Below are positions 32,642 to 41,348 of a stretch of DNA of 64,000 nucleotides, piece by piece (the first letter of the stretch is position 1; every line of letters begins with the position of its first letter). This DNA is from HKCCE3408 sp039183205. Its GTDB lineage: Bacteria; Pseudomonadota; Alphaproteobacteria; Rhodobacterales; Rhodobacteraceae. The notes beneath the pieces were generated by a model, which was not told the origin of the DNA, made no database searches, and saw only the letters and a list, made by a program, of their open reading frames with translations. The translations under genes were made by a program, and so were the position numbers. The DNA lies in NCBI GenBank assembly GCA_039183205.1, contig JBCDBR010000013.1, forward strand, positions 26,287-90,286, written 5' to 3'.

Positions 32642-34603
32642 ATGGTCGAACGTGACCGCCCTTGGATCATTCGAACCTATGCCGGACATTCCACAGCCGC
32701 GGCGTCCAATGCGCTTTACCGCGGGAATTTGGCAAAGGGGCAGACCGGCCTGAGTGTCGCCTTCGACCTGCCGACGCAAACCGGCTATGACAGCGATCAC
32801 GAGTTGGCGCGCGGTGAGGTCGGCAAAGTTGGCGTGCCGATTTGTCATTTGGGCGATATGCGCACGCTTTTTGATCAAATTCCGCTGGATCAAATGAACA
32901 CGTCCATGACGATCAACGCGACGGCGCCGTGGTTGCTCGCGCTATATATCGCGGTCGCGGAGGAACAGGGTGTTACTGTCGCCAATTTGCAAGGCACCGT
33001 GCAAAACGATTTGGTCAAGGAATACCTGTCCCGGGGCACGTATATCTGCCCGCCAGAGCCGTCGATCAAACTGATCGCGGATGTGGCGGAGTATTGCTTT
33101 GAGCACCTGCCGAAATGGAACCCAATGAATGTGTGTTCCTATCATTTGCAGGAGGCGGGCGCCACGCCCGAGCAGGAACTGGCTTTTGCCCTGGCAACGG
33201 CGACGGCGGTTTTGGACGAATTGCGCCCGCGCGTCCCGGCAGAGGACTTTCCCGGCGTGGTCGGGCGTATTTCGTTTTTCGTCAATGCCGGCATTCGTTT
33301 CGTCACGGAAATGTGCAAGATGCGCGCCTTCGTCGATCTTTGGGATGAGATTTGTGAAAGCAGATATGGCGTCACCGATCCCCGATTGCGGCGGTTTCGG
33401 TATGGCGTCCAAGTCAATTCCTTGGGTTTGACGGAGCAGCAGCCGGAGAACAACGTTTATCGCATCTTGATCGAGATGTTGGCCGTGACCTTGTCGAAGA
33501 AGGCGCGGGCGCGCGCGGTGCAATTACCGGCTTGGAATGAGGCGCTCGGTTTGCCGCGGCCTTGGGATCAGCAATGGTCCATGCGAATGCAGCAAATCTT
33601 GGCCTATGAAACGGACCTTTTGGACTACGGCGACCTATTTGACGGAAACCCGGTCGTGGATGGCAAAGTCGAAACGCTCAAAGCGGGCGCGCGGGCTGAG
33701 CTGTCGCGCATTGAAAGCATGGGCGGCGCGCTCAAGAATATTTCGTATATGAAGACGCGGCTGGTGGAAGCAAATGGCGCGCGTGTCTCGCGGATCGAGG
33801 CGGGCGACACGGTGGTGGTTGGCGTAAACAAATACACGTCGTCGGAGCCGTCGCCGTTGCTGGGGACCGATGGTGGGATTTTGACGGTCGACCCGTCAGT
33901 CGAGGCGGATCAAATCGATCAGCTTAAGAATTGGAGGCTGATGCGCAACGGTGCTGCGGTCTCTGAGGCCTTGGCAGCGCTGCGACGCGCGGCGCAAGAA
34001 GGTCGGAACATCATGCCCGCCTCTGTCGTGGCGGCCAAAGCTGGCGTCACAACCGGGGAATGGTCCGACGTGATGCGCGACGTGCACGGCCAATATCGTG
34101 GCCCGACCGGCGTATCACTGGCGGTTTCCAATCGCACAGAGGGGCTCGACGAACTGCGCGCGGCCGTCGATGCCGTCAGTGACCGGCTGGGCCGGAGGCT
34201 TAATGTGCTGATTGGCAAACCCGGGCTTGATGGGCATTCCAACGGCGCTGAACAAATCGCGTGTCGCGCCCGCGATTGCGGAATGCAGATCGAATACCAG
34301 GGTATTCGACTAACCCCGACAGAGATTGTCGCCGCAGCCCTCGACAACAGGCCTCACGTTATCGGTCTGTCGATCCTTTCGGGAAGTCACGTACCGCTTA
34401 TTACGCAAATGTTGGTGGAACTGCGCGCATCGGGCCTTGCCGATATACCCGTGATCGTGGGTGGAATTATTCCCGACGAGGATGCCGAGACGTTGAAAGC
34501 AGAAGGCGTCGCCGCGGTTTACACACCCAAGGATTTCGAATTGAATCGCATCATGCACGATATCGTAAATCTTGCCGATACGGCGCAAATTGCGGCCCAA
34601 TAA
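32642..34603 (+). CDS. ecm: Ethylmalonyl-CoA mutase (B12-dependent)
   Basis: Ecm converts ethylmalonyl-CoA to methylsuccinyl-CoA with adenosylcobalamin, the step after Ccr and epimerase. The 653-residue chain combines a mutase barrel (AFDLPTQTGYDSDHELARGEV; LQGTVQNDLVKEYLSRGTYI; EQQPENNVYRILIEML) with a C-terminal B12 domain. That domain carries the cobalt-binding DGHSNG, then SILSGSH and VGGIIP. Sequence and gene context distinguish it from methylmalonyl-CoA mutase, which is larger. The start at 32642 has GGGG upstream; TTG at 32627 is less likely. It stands alone, about 2.6 kb from ccr, and shares a 20-bp upstream block with it. Confidence 0.95.
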   Translation: MVERDRPWIIRTYAGHSTAAASNALYRGNLAKGQTGLSVAFDLPTQTGYDSDHELARGEVGKVGVPICHLGDMRTLFDQIPLDQMNTSMTINATAPWLLALYIAVAEEQGVTVANLQGTVQNDLVKEYLSRGTYICPPEPSIKLIADVAEYCFEHLPKWNPMNVCSYHLQEAGATPEQELAFALATATAVLDELRPRVPAEDFPGVVGRISFFVNAGIRFVTEMCKMRAFVDLWDEICESRYGVTDPRLRRFRYGVQVNSLGLTEQQPENNVYRILIEMLAVTLSKKARARAVQLPAWNEALGLPRPWDQQWSMRMQQILAYETDLLDYGDLFDGNPVVDGKVETLKAGARAELSRIESMGGALKNISYMKTRLVEANGARVSRIEAGDTVVVGVNKYTSSEPSPLLGTDGGILTVDPSVEADQIDQLKNWRLMRNGAAVSEALAALRRAAQEGRNIMPASVVAAKAGVTTGEWSDVMRDVHGQYRGPTGVSLAVSNRTEGLDELRAAVDAVSDRLGRRLNVLIGKPGLDGHSNGAEQIACRARDCGMQIEYQGIRLTPTEIVAAALDNRPHVIGLSILSGSHVPLITQMLVELRASGLADIPVIVGGIIPDEDAETLKAEGVAAVYTPKDFELNRIMHDIVNLADTAQIAAQ

Positions 34604-34735
34604 TTCCCAAATTCAGAAATCCAAAATCTGTCCAAAAAGACTAGTTTTCAAACGCGTCTTAATAAGGCATGAAAGCACCATAAATGGCAGAAGCATGTTA
34701 GGGCTACGGCCTTGGCCAACAAACGGATGACGAAG

Positions 34736-35053
34736 ATGGCAAAAATTAATCTCGAAAAGATGTCACGAGAGGAATTGGTCAGTTTGCAAAAGTCGGTAGA
34801 GGAAGCACTGAAGGCGTCGGAGCGCCAGGCCAAAAAAAATGCCTTGGCAGCGGCGCAGAAAGCAGCGGCCGAACACGGTTTTACGCTGGAAGAGGTCTTG
34901 TCCGGTAAACGTGGTGCCCCAGGACCGAAATCTGTACCGAAATACGCCAATCCCGACGATCCAAGCCAAACCTGGACGGGGCGCGGCCGGCAACCGAAAT
35001 GGGTCAAGTCGGCGCTAGCGGCAGGTAAGTCGCTGGATCAAATGACCATTTAG
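34736..35053 (+). CDS. H-NS family nucleoid-associated protein (HvrA-like)
   Basis: A 105-residue DNA-binding protein. The N-terminal coiled-coil oligomerisation part (MSREELVSLQKSVEEALKAS) is followed by a lysine-rich linker. The C-terminal H-NS DNA-binding domain has the core YANPDDPSQTWTGRGRQPKW, where the GRGR motif inserts into the AT-rich minor groove. In Rhodobacter, HvrA-type proteins modulate photosynthesis and respiration genes. Several in-frame ATGs (34727, 34736) make the start uncertain by a few codons. It is followed by a strong hairpin. Confidence 0.92.
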   Translation: MAKINLEKMSREELVSLQKSVEEALKASERQAKKNALAAAQKAAAEHGFTLEEVLSGKRGAPGPKSVPKYANPDDPSQTWTGRGRQPKWVKSALAAGKSLDQMTI

Positions 35054-35092
35054 TCGGCTATTCGAATTTCGAAGCTGGAATTTTTGTGGTTG

Positions 35093-35133
35093 GCTTTCGG
35101 GTGCTTAAGCATCCGAAAGCTATACCTATTTTA
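35093..35133 (+). terminator. Hairpin after the H-NS gene, likely terminator
   Basis: GCTTTCGGGTGCTT and AAGCATCCGAAAGC (35093-35120) form a 14-bp stem with a single G-U pair, followed by TATACCTATTTT. The stem is nearly loop-free, so a TTAA loop is more realistic. It starts 39 bp after the stop codon of the H-NS gene. Confidence 0.6.
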
Positions 35134-35381
35134 AAGAAAACTTCGCCCGATCGCGTGCCAAATTGATTTTGTGCTAGGTTATCGGCAGTGGAATCCCCCG
35201 CATGCGCTGCATGGCTTTCCAACGACGATCGTCTCGACATGTCAATCGGTGACTGCAAGTGACATGGCCCAATGTTGAACCCCCGGCCAGACGACCCCAA
35301 TGCCGTTGAACTGACATTTCGTAGTTTCGAAACCTTAATCCCTCAGGCACAATCGTCTTGGGCTAACCAACGGGGACAGTC
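35134..35381. other. Upstream region of deoD, no gene seen
   Basis: About 250 bases of moderate GC content between the H-NS terminator and deoD. No open frame of family character and no strong promoter pair is evident. A TTTCGTAGTTTCGAAA-like imperfect dyad (about 35318-35333) is the only feature noted. The deoD promoter should be here. Confidence 0.35.
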
Positions 35382-36086
35382 ATGACGATCCATATTGGCG
35401 CCGCGCCTGGCGACATCGCCGAAACAGTCTTGATGCCGGGCGACCCGCTTCGAGCAAAATGGGCGGCAGAGACGTTTTTGAACGATCCGGTCTGTGTCAA
35501 CGAAGTGCGCGGGATGCTGGGCTTTACCGGCACGTGGCGCGGTCACAAGGTCACGATCCACGGATCGGGAATGGGGATGCCGAGCTTGTCGATCTATGCC
35601 AACGAACTCATCCGGGATTATGGCGCCAAGACCCTGATCCGCATCGGCAGCGCCGGGGGTATGCAGCCGCAGGTCAAGCTGCGTGATGTCGTTTTGGCGA
35701 TGACCTCATCGACCATGTCGACCCCGTCGCGAGGCATTTTTCGCGAACTAAGCTACGCGCCTTGCGCCGATTTCGATCTGCTCAGTGCCGCGCATCGCGC
35801 GGCCGTTGCGAAGGGCCTGACGCCGCATGTCGGCGGCATTTATTCTTCCGATGTGTTCTATGACGAGCGGCCCGATTTAAACGAACAAATGGTGCGGCAT
35901 GGGATATTGGCGGTCGAAATGGAGGCGGCCGAGCTTTATACGCTGGCCGCCCGCTATGGATGCCGCGCGCTGGCGGTTCTGACGATATCCGACCATTTGC
36001 AGACCGGCGAAGCATTGCCGGCCGAGGACCGACAATCCAGCTTTTCGGACATGGTCGGCGTCGCGCTTGAGGCCGCCTTTCACTAG
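35382..36086 (+). CDS. deoD: Purine-nucleoside phosphorylase, hexameric type
   Basis: DeoD phosphorolyses purine (deoxy)nucleosides to base and (deoxy)ribose-1-phosphate. The 234-residue protein has TIHIGAAPGDIAETVLMPGDPLRAK at the N-terminus (phosphate and ribose contacts), GMGMPSLSIYANELI, IGSAGGM, VEMEAAELYTLAARYG (ribose binding) and the base-contacting LTISDHL. The length is that of the trimeric-dimer bacterial class. The start is preceded by CGGGGA. It delivers deoxyribose-1-phosphate, which after mutase action is the DeoC substrate; deoC is 10 kb away. It converges on the ornithine decarboxylase gene. Confidence 0.97.
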   Translation: MTIHIGAAPGDIAETVLMPGDPLRAKWAAETFLNDPVCVNEVRGMLGFTGTWRGHKVTIHGSGMGMPSLSIYANELIRDYGAKTLIRIGSAGGMQPQVKLRDVVLAMTSSTMSTPSRGIFRELSYAPCADFDLLSAAHRAAVAKGLTPHVGGIYSSDVFYDERPDLNEQMVRHGILAVEMEAAELYTLAARYGCRALAVLTISDHLQTGEALPAEDRQSSFSDMVGVALEAAFH

Positions 36087-36121
36087 CCCGCCAGATGGTG
36101 CGATACCGGTGTTAAGCGGCC

Positions 36122-37294
36122 CTAGATCAGGACAACGTCGAGCGGGGGAAATCCGTTAAACCCGACCGAGCTATAGCTTGAGGTATATGCCCCGGCATTG
36201 CGGATAATGACGCGGTCGCCAGCGCGAAGGCCAAGCGGCATTTGAACCGGTCGCTGTTCGTAAAGAACATCGGCGCTATCGCAGGATGGGCCGGCAACGA
36301 TGCATGGGCCGGTCTCCTCGTGGTCACGCTCGGTCAAGAACTGGTACCGGATCGCCTCGTCGATTGTTTCGGCCAGGCCAGAGAACTTCCCGATATCGAG
36401 ATACACCCATCGATGCAGATCATTTTCGGATTTTTGCGCGACAAGCAGGATTTCGGCGGCGATGGCGCCGGCTTCGGCGACCAGGCCGCGGCCGGGTTCG
36501 GCCATGATATGCGGCACGTCGCCAAACCGATCCGCGATCCGTGCCATAACGGAGGCGGCATAAACGGTCGGTTCGGTGATCGCGTCGCCGTAATATGCGG
36601 GAAAGCCGCCCCCGATATTGAGCACGCTGAGGTCAAATCCAGCGCCTTTCGCCGCGTGCCAAAGGCCGGCGACTTCGTCCAACGTGTCGTCCCACATCGC
36701 CGGATCGCGGGTCTGAGAGCCGACATGAAACGACAGCCCGACGGGCTTTAGGCCGCGCGTTTGCGCGTGGCTGAGCAGCGGCAGAACGTTTTCCCGGCTG
36801 GTGCCAAACTTGCGCGTCAACGGCCAGTCAGCGCCCGAGGCATCGACGATCAGACGGATGTAAACCGCTGCGCCGGGCGCGTGTTCTGCGATCTTGTCAA
36901 GCTCCTCCACAGCATCGGCCGCGTAGAGCGTCACACCTGCCTTATGTGCAAATGCAATGTCGCGCGCGCGCTTAACCGTATTGCCAAAGGAAATGCTGTC
37001 CGGCTTGGCACCCTGCGCCAGGCAGAGCTCTATTTCCCCGCGGCTGGCGGCATCGAAATGCGCCCCGAGCGCAACCAGACGTCGGATGATAGCCGGGTGC
37101 GGGTTCGCCTTTACCGCATAATGGATATTGGCCCGCCCGAGCCCTGTACGAAGCGCGCGAAACTGGCTTTCGACCCGGTCGATGTCGAGCACCAGCGTCG
37201 GCTGATCGAAATGCGTGTTTCGGATATGGTTTTCGACACGGGACAGGCCGTCAACGGCATGCCCCGCCCCGAACTCGGCGTGGGTTACAAGCAT
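36122..37294 (-). CDS. Ornithine/lysine decarboxylase, PLP fold type III
   Basis: An alanine-racemase-fold decarboxylase of 390 residues making putrescine (or cadaverine). PLP is bound by K62 in HYAVKANPHP. Other landmarks are SRGEIELCL, LSFHVGSQ, the phosphate loop IGGGFP, AEPGRGLVAEAG and the active-site cysteine in PSCDSADVLYE, which comes from the partner subunit. The set fits alphaproteobacterial ornithine decarboxylases. Three ATGs lie within five codons; the one at 37294 has GGAG six bases upstream and is preferred. The leader contains alternative hairpins close to the ribosome-binding site, so regulation by a polyamine-responsive leader is plausible. Confidence 0.95.
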   Translation of the reverse strand: MLVTHAEFGAGHAVDGLSRVENHIRNTHFDQPTLVLDIDRVESQFRALRTGLGRANIHYAVKANPHPAIIRRLVALGAHFDAASRGEIELCLAQGAKPDSISFGNTVKRARDIAFAHKAGVTLYAADAVEELDKIAEHAPGAAVYIRLIVDASGADWPLTRKFGTSRENVLPLLSHAQTRGLKPVGLSFHVGSQTRDPAMWDDTLDEVAGLWHAAKGAGFDLSVLNIGGGFPAYYGDAITEPTVYAASVMARIADRFGDVPHIMAEPGRGLVAEAGAIAAEILLVAQKSENDLHRWVYLDIGKFSGLAETIDEAIRYQFLTERDHEETGPCIVAGPSCDSADVLYEQRPVQMPLGLRAGDRVIIRNAGAYTSSYSSVGFNGFPPLDVVLI

Positions 37295-37480
37295 GGTCAT
37301 CTCCATTCAGACCCGGCCATTCCGGGTCAAACCCGGCGCAGACCGCTCAGTTCCAAGGGAGACGTTACCGTCGCTACGTAACCGCGTGGGTGTTGAGCCC
37401 ACCTCGACAGAGGCGCGTGCGTTGGCGTCTATGCCGGCGCATTTGGCGCAAACTGCGAGTCGTTTCAAGCCCTGATTTGC
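37295..37480 (-). promoter_or_regulatory. Structured leader of the ornithine decarboxylase gene, possibly speF-type RNA
   Basis: The stretch upstream of the decarboxylase can form several stems: CCCAC/GTGGG at 37386-37402, GTTAC/GTAAC at 37364-37382, and CCGGGT at 37322-37327. The last can pair with ACCCGG at either 37331-37336 or 37311-37316, two mutually exclusive hairpins, the second only 7 bases from the GGAG site (37301-37304). Rfam describes a 'speF' leader upstream of alphaproteobacterial ornithine decarboxylases; this may be one. I have not compared it with the covariance model. Open frames on both strands here look like noise. Confidence 0.4.
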
Positions 37481-37619
37481 GCGCGGGACTGGGCGCCTGA
37501 ATAATGTGTACGGAGGGCCGTAACCCGCCGTGCGCGTTCGGACAGGAACCCGCCAGGGCATACGGTGCGAATCCGCGGCAATTCCGATAGAATGGCTACA
37601 TTCTCGGGAGGCACATTTC

Positions 37620-38402
37620 ATGAACGATATGGATCATAATCGGAATTGGCTGATTGGCGCTGGCGTCGTTTCAGTCTTGATGCTGTTAATTTTCATGGCC
37701 GTTGAGGCGTCGGCGGAGGGCGCCATTGCAACCGATTTGGAGGCGCGTTGGCTCGCCTTTGCGGCGTTGCCGGTTTTGGTGGCGTTGATTGCCGGTCGCT
37801 ACATCCAAAGCTTTTCGGGCTTCGGTTTGACAATCGAGGGCGCAATGCAAGAGCCTGCGCAGCCAGCACAATTTGACGATCCAGCAACGTTTGACGCCGG
37901 GGTTGATAGCGAAAAGGCCTCTCTTAATGCGCTGGACGAGATGTCTGATGTGCAATTGCAGTCGAAGCGCCAACTAAAGATGCGCGTTCAACCGGACGGG
38001 CATTACTCCCAAGACACTTTGAAAGCCTATCTAAAGAAACTAGCGGGTCTGGAGGCAATTTTGATCCTGCGGCCGGACGATACCTTTATCGGGACGCTGC
38101 CCATTACGGCGCTCCAGGACGATGCTGGCAATTGGCATTCGGAACGGCTGGACAGCCTGGTTCGCGGCATGTCGGGCCGCGACGTCGCCGGTCAATTCGC
38201 GGGGGCGTTGTCGACCGAAAGCCTTGCACTTGGCACCAGCGTCGCGGACGCGTACCGACGTTGCGTCGATCTTGGCGTTGCGGCGGTGCCCGCGGTCGAT
38301 AGGAAAGGGCGTTATAAAGGGCTCTTCATGAAAGAGAGCCTCGCATCCACGATAGCTGACCGGACACTGGCCGCGCTGCGCCCAAGATCAACCCCGTCCT
38401 AG
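37620..38402 (+). CDS. Membrane-anchored protein with CBS-like C-terminus
   Basis: A 260-residue protein from the ATG at 37620, which has GGGAGG upstream. Two helices near the N-terminus (WLIGAGVVSVLMLLIFMAVE and WLAFAALPVLVALIAGRYI) anchor it in the membrane. A linker rich in Asp, Ala and Pro leads to a cytoplasmic region. Its parts ILRPDDTFIGTLPITALQ and VADAYRRCVDLGVAAVPAVDRKGRYKGLF have the rhythm of paired CBS motifs, which bind adenine nucleotides. I cannot name the family. It is divergent from the decarboxylase leader and converges on sdhB with 3 bp between. Confidence 0.72.
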   Translation: MNDMDHNRNWLIGAGVVSVLMLLIFMAVEASAEGAIATDLEARWLAFAALPVLVALIAGRYIQSFSGFGLTIEGAMQEPAQPAQFDDPATFDAGVDSEKASLNALDEMSDVQLQSKRQLKMRVQPDGHYSQDTLKAYLKKLAGLEAILILRPDDTFIGTLPITALQDDAGNWHSERLDSLVRGMSGRDVAGQFAGALSTESLALGTSVADAYRRCVDLGVAAVPAVDRKGRYKGLFMKESLASTIADRTLAALRPRSTPS

Positions 38403-38405
38403 ACC

Positions 38406-39185
38406 TCAGACCTGCCGTTCGACCATCATTTTTTTGATGTTCGCGATGGCCTCGGCCGGGTTCAGGCCCTTCGGGCAGGTCTTGGTGCAATTCATGATCG
38501 TGTGGCAGCGGTAGAGCTTGAAGGGGTCCTCAAGGTCATCGAGCCGCTCGCCCGTGGCCTCATCGCGGCTGTCGATGATCCAGCGATAGGCGTGCAGCAG
38601 CGCGGCGGGGCCAAGGTAGCGGTCGCCGTTCCACCAATAGCTTGGGCACGACGTCGAACACGACGCGCACATCACGCATTCATAAAGGCCGTCGAGCTTT
38701 TTGCGGTCCTCGATCGATTGCTTCCACTCGGTCTCGGGCCGTTTGGTCTTGGTCTCGAGCCAGGGCATGATCGAGGCATGCTGGGCGTAGAAATGCGTGA
38801 GGTCTGGGATTAGGTCCTTAATCACGGGCATATGTGGCAGGGGGTAGATCTTTACGTCGCCCTTGATCTCATCCATCCCGTAGATGCAGGCGAGCGTGTT
38901 GATCCCGTCGATATTCATCGCACAGGACCCGCAGATGCCTTCGCGGCACGACCGGCGAAAGGTCAGCGTCGGATCAATCTCGTTTTTGATCTTGATGAGC
39001 GCATCCAGCACCATCGGCCCGCACGTATCCATATCGACCCAGTAGGTATCGACCGAAGGGTTCTTTCCGTCATCGGGATTCCAGCGGTAGATCTGGAACT
39101 TCCGCAAATTCGTGGCCCCTTCGGGTTTGGGCCAGGCCTTGCCCGTCGTGATGCGGGAATTCTTGGGAAGGGTGAGTTCAACCAT
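38406..39185 (-). CDS. sdhB: Succinate dehydrogenase iron-sulfur subunit
   Basis: SdhB passes electrons from FAD to ubiquinone through three iron-sulfur clusters. The 259-residue sequence has the [2Fe-2S] ligands in CREGICGSCAMNIDG, the [4Fe-4S] motif CVMCASCSTSCP and the [3Fe-4S] motif CHTIMNCTKTCPKGLNP. The length is typical. It is the last gene of sdhC-D-A-(lipoprotein)-B. An extra small lipoprotein gene separates it from sdhA, with 14 bp to the sdhB start. It converges on the CBS-like membrane protein gene with no room for a separate terminator. Confidence 0.98.
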   Translation of the reverse strand: MVELTLPKNSRITTGKAWPKPEGATNLRKFQIYRWNPDDGKNPSVDTYWVDMDTCGPMVLDALIKIKNEIDPTLTFRRSCREGICGSCAMNIDGINTLACIYGMDEIKGDVKIYPLPHMPVIKDLIPDLTHFYAQHASIMPWLETKTKRPETEWKQSIEDRKKLDGLYECVMCASCSTSCPSYWWNGDRYLGPAALLHAYRWIIDSRDEATGERLDDLEDPFKLYRCHTIMNCTKTCPKGLNPAEAIANIKKMMVERQV

Positions 39186-39199
39186 AGGGGTCTGGGTCC

Positions 39200-39511
39200 T
39201 TAGCTGAGAATTATACCGTTGGCGCGGACGCAGGCGTTTGTTTCGGGTCGGTCGATGATCCGAAGGGTAATGATTTGAGCCTCGCCACCGACATTGTTGC
39301 GATAGCTCGCCAGCGCACGGCGTTCATCGCGGGTCGCGTTGTCGCGCACGCAATTCGCCACGGGAGCAACCGACAGGCCGGGATAGACGCGTGAGACCAC
39401 AGTGGCCGCAACTTGTTCGGCGGCTTGAGCTTCTTCCTCGGGGGATAGCGACACGCAGCCAGCCAGGATGGCGCAGATCGCCACAGGCCATCGCCTTGAA
39501 CCACGTGCCAT
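39200..39511 (-). CDS. Small predicted lipoprotein between sdhA and sdhB
   Basis: A 103-residue product with a lipoprotein signal (RWPVAICAILAGCVSL; lipobox LAGC, Cys near residue 20). The mature part is about 85 residues with two more cysteines (VANCVRDNATRDERRAL and TNACVRANG) that could pair, and a central helix with SPEEEAQAAEQVAA. It starts immediately after the sdhA stop, either at this ATG or at a GTG one codon before. Placement inside the operon for complex II suggests co-expression, perhaps in assembly or only by chance insertion. No family is recognised. Confidence 0.75.
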   Translation of the reverse strand: MARGSRRWPVAICAILAGCVSLSPEEEAQAAEQVAATVVSRVYPGLSVAPVANCVRDNATRDERRALASYRNNVGGEAQIITLRIIDRPETNACVRANGIILS

Positions 39512-39515
39512 CACC

Positions 39516-41336
39516 TCAATACACCCGCGCCTTAGGCTTGATCTTGTCGAGGTCGATGCCGCCTTCGTTGTGGCCGATCAGCGGGTTGAGATGGACCGGG
39601 CGGTAGCTGAGGCTGGTTTTGGTGCCGTCGACCGTAGCGAGCGAATGGACGCGCCAATCCTTGTCGTCTCGGTCGGGGTAGTCCTCATGGGCATGCGCGC
39701 CCCGGCTTTCTTTGCGCGCCTCCGCGCCGACGATGGTGGCGAGCGCATTGGGCATCAGGTTCGTCAGCTCCAGCGTCTCCATCAGGTCGGAATTCCAGAT
39801 CAGCGAGCGGTCGGTGACTTTCAAGCTATCCATCTTGCCCGCAACGCTCTCCATCTTCTTGCAGCCTTCGGCCAGTGTCGCGTCGGTTCGGAACACGGCA
39901 GCGTCGGCCTGCATGGTTTTCTGCATCTCAAGCCGCAGGTCTGCCGTTGGCATATCGCCATCCGCGTGGCGGATATCGTCGAACCGGCTGAGCGCCTTAT
40001 CGAGCGAGTGCTGGTTCAGATCGGCGTTCTTGGCCGCAGCATCGACCACGTCGCCGGCTTTGATCGCCGCCGCGCGGCCAAAGACCACGAGATCAATGAG
40101 CGAGTTCGACCCCAGACGGTTCGCGCCGTGGACCGAGGCGCAGCCGGCCTCGCCAACGGCCATTAGCCCCGGCAGGATGCGGTCGGGGTCGTCGGCGGTT
40201 GGGTTCAGCACCTCGCCCCAGTAATTCGTGGGGATGCCGCCCATGTTGTAGTGCACAGTTGGCAGAACCGGGATCGGCTCCTTGGTGACATCGACGCCGG
40301 CAAAGATGCGGGCGGATTCAGAAATGCCTGGCAGCCGTTCGGCCAATGTCTCGGGCGGCAGATGGTTCAGGTGCAGGTGAATGTGATCGCCATCTTTGCC
40401 GACCCCGCGGCCGTCGCGGATTTCCATCGTCATACACCGCGACACGACATCGCGCGATGCGAGGTCTTTGTAGGTCGGCGCATAACGCTCCATGAACCGC
40501 TCACCCTCGGAATTGGTGAGGTATCCGCCTTCGCCACGCGCGCCTTCGGTGATCAGACAGCCCGCACCATAGATGCCGGTCGGGTGAAATTGGACGAACT
40601 CCATATCTTGGAGGGGTAAGCCTTGGCGCGCCACCATGCCGCCACCATCGCCAGTGCAGGTATGCGCAGAGGTTGCCGAGAAATAGGCGCGGCCATAACC
40701 GCCTGTGGCCAAGACGACCATTTTTGCGTTGAAGGCGTGCAGCGTGCCATCGTCGAGTTTCCAGGCCAGCACGCCTTGGCACACGCCCTCCTCGGACATG
40801 ATGAGATCGGTCGCGAAATACTCAATGTAGAACTCTGCGTCGTTCTTAAGCGATTGGCCGTAAAGCGTGTGCAGGATGGCATGCCCGGTCCGGTCGGCCG
40901 CAGCGCAGGTTCGCTGCACCGGTGGGCCTTCGCCAAACTCCGTTGTGTGGCCGCCAAAGGGCCGTTGGTAAATCCGGCCCTCTTCGGTCCGGCTGAAGGG
41001 CACGCCGTAATGCTCAAGCTCATAGACGGCTTTGGGCGCTTCGCGAGCGAGGTATTCCATCGCGTCGGTGTCGCCTAACCAGTCCGAGCCCTTGACGGTG
41101 TCGTACATATGCCAATGCCAATGGTCGGGGCCCATATTGCCCAAAGACGCCGCGATGCCGCCCTGGGCCGCGACGGTGTGCGACCGGGTCGGAAAGACCT
41201 TTGAGATGCAAGCCGTGCGCAACCCTTGTTCAGCCATCCCAAGCGTGGCCCGCAGGCCAGAGCCTCCGGCACCCACGACCACCACGTCATAAACGTGGTG
41301 CGTGATGTCATAGGCGGCTGCTGTGACGTCTTTCAT
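39516..41336 (-). CDS. sdhA: Succinate dehydrogenase flavoprotein subunit
   Basis: SdhA oxidises succinate to fumarate at the membrane-bound complex II. The 606-residue protein has the FAD fold VVVGAGGSGLRATLG, the covalent flavin histidine in TRSHTVAAQGG, the substrate-loop HPTGIYGAGCLITEGARGE and catalytic arginine region, and GANRLGSNSL. The C-terminus RPVHLNPLIGHNEGG is as in mitochondrial enzymes. An AAGGAGG site stands before the ATG. It follows sdhD by 12 bp and is followed by a small lipoprotein gene instead of sdhB. Confidence 0.99.
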   Translation of the reverse strand: MKDVTAAAYDITHHVYDVVVVGAGGSGLRATLGMAEQGLRTACISKVFPTRSHTVAAQGGIAASLGNMGPDHWHWHMYDTVKGSDWLGDTDAMEYLAREAPKAVYELEHYGVPFSRTEEGRIYQRPFGGHTTEFGEGPPVQRTCAAADRTGHAILHTLYGQSLKNDAEFYIEYFATDLIMSEEGVCQGVLAWKLDDGTLHAFNAKMVVLATGGYGRAYFSATSAHTCTGDGGGMVARQGLPLQDMEFVQFHPTGIYGAGCLITEGARGEGGYLTNSEGERFMERYAPTYKDLASRDVVSRCMTMEIRDGRGVGKDGDHIHLHLNHLPPETLAERLPGISESARIFAGVDVTKEPIPVLPTVHYNMGGIPTNYWGEVLNPTADDPDRILPGLMAVGEAGCASVHGANRLGSNSLIDLVVFGRAAAIKAGDVVDAAAKNADLNQHSLDKALSRFDDIRHADGDMPTADLRLEMQKTMQADAAVFRTDATLAEGCKKMESVAGKMDSLKVTDRSLIWNSDLMETLELTNLMPNALATIVGAEARKESRGAHAHEDYPDRDDKDWRVHSLATVDGTKTSLSYRPVHLNPLIGHNEGGIDLDKIKPKARVY

Positions 41337-41348
41337 GGGCCGACCTCC

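Noticed and set aside
37215..37621. Open frames on both strands upstream of ornithine decarboxylase
   Set aside because: They run over the decarboxylase start or the structured leader and lack ribosome-binding sites; better explained by a non-coding leader.
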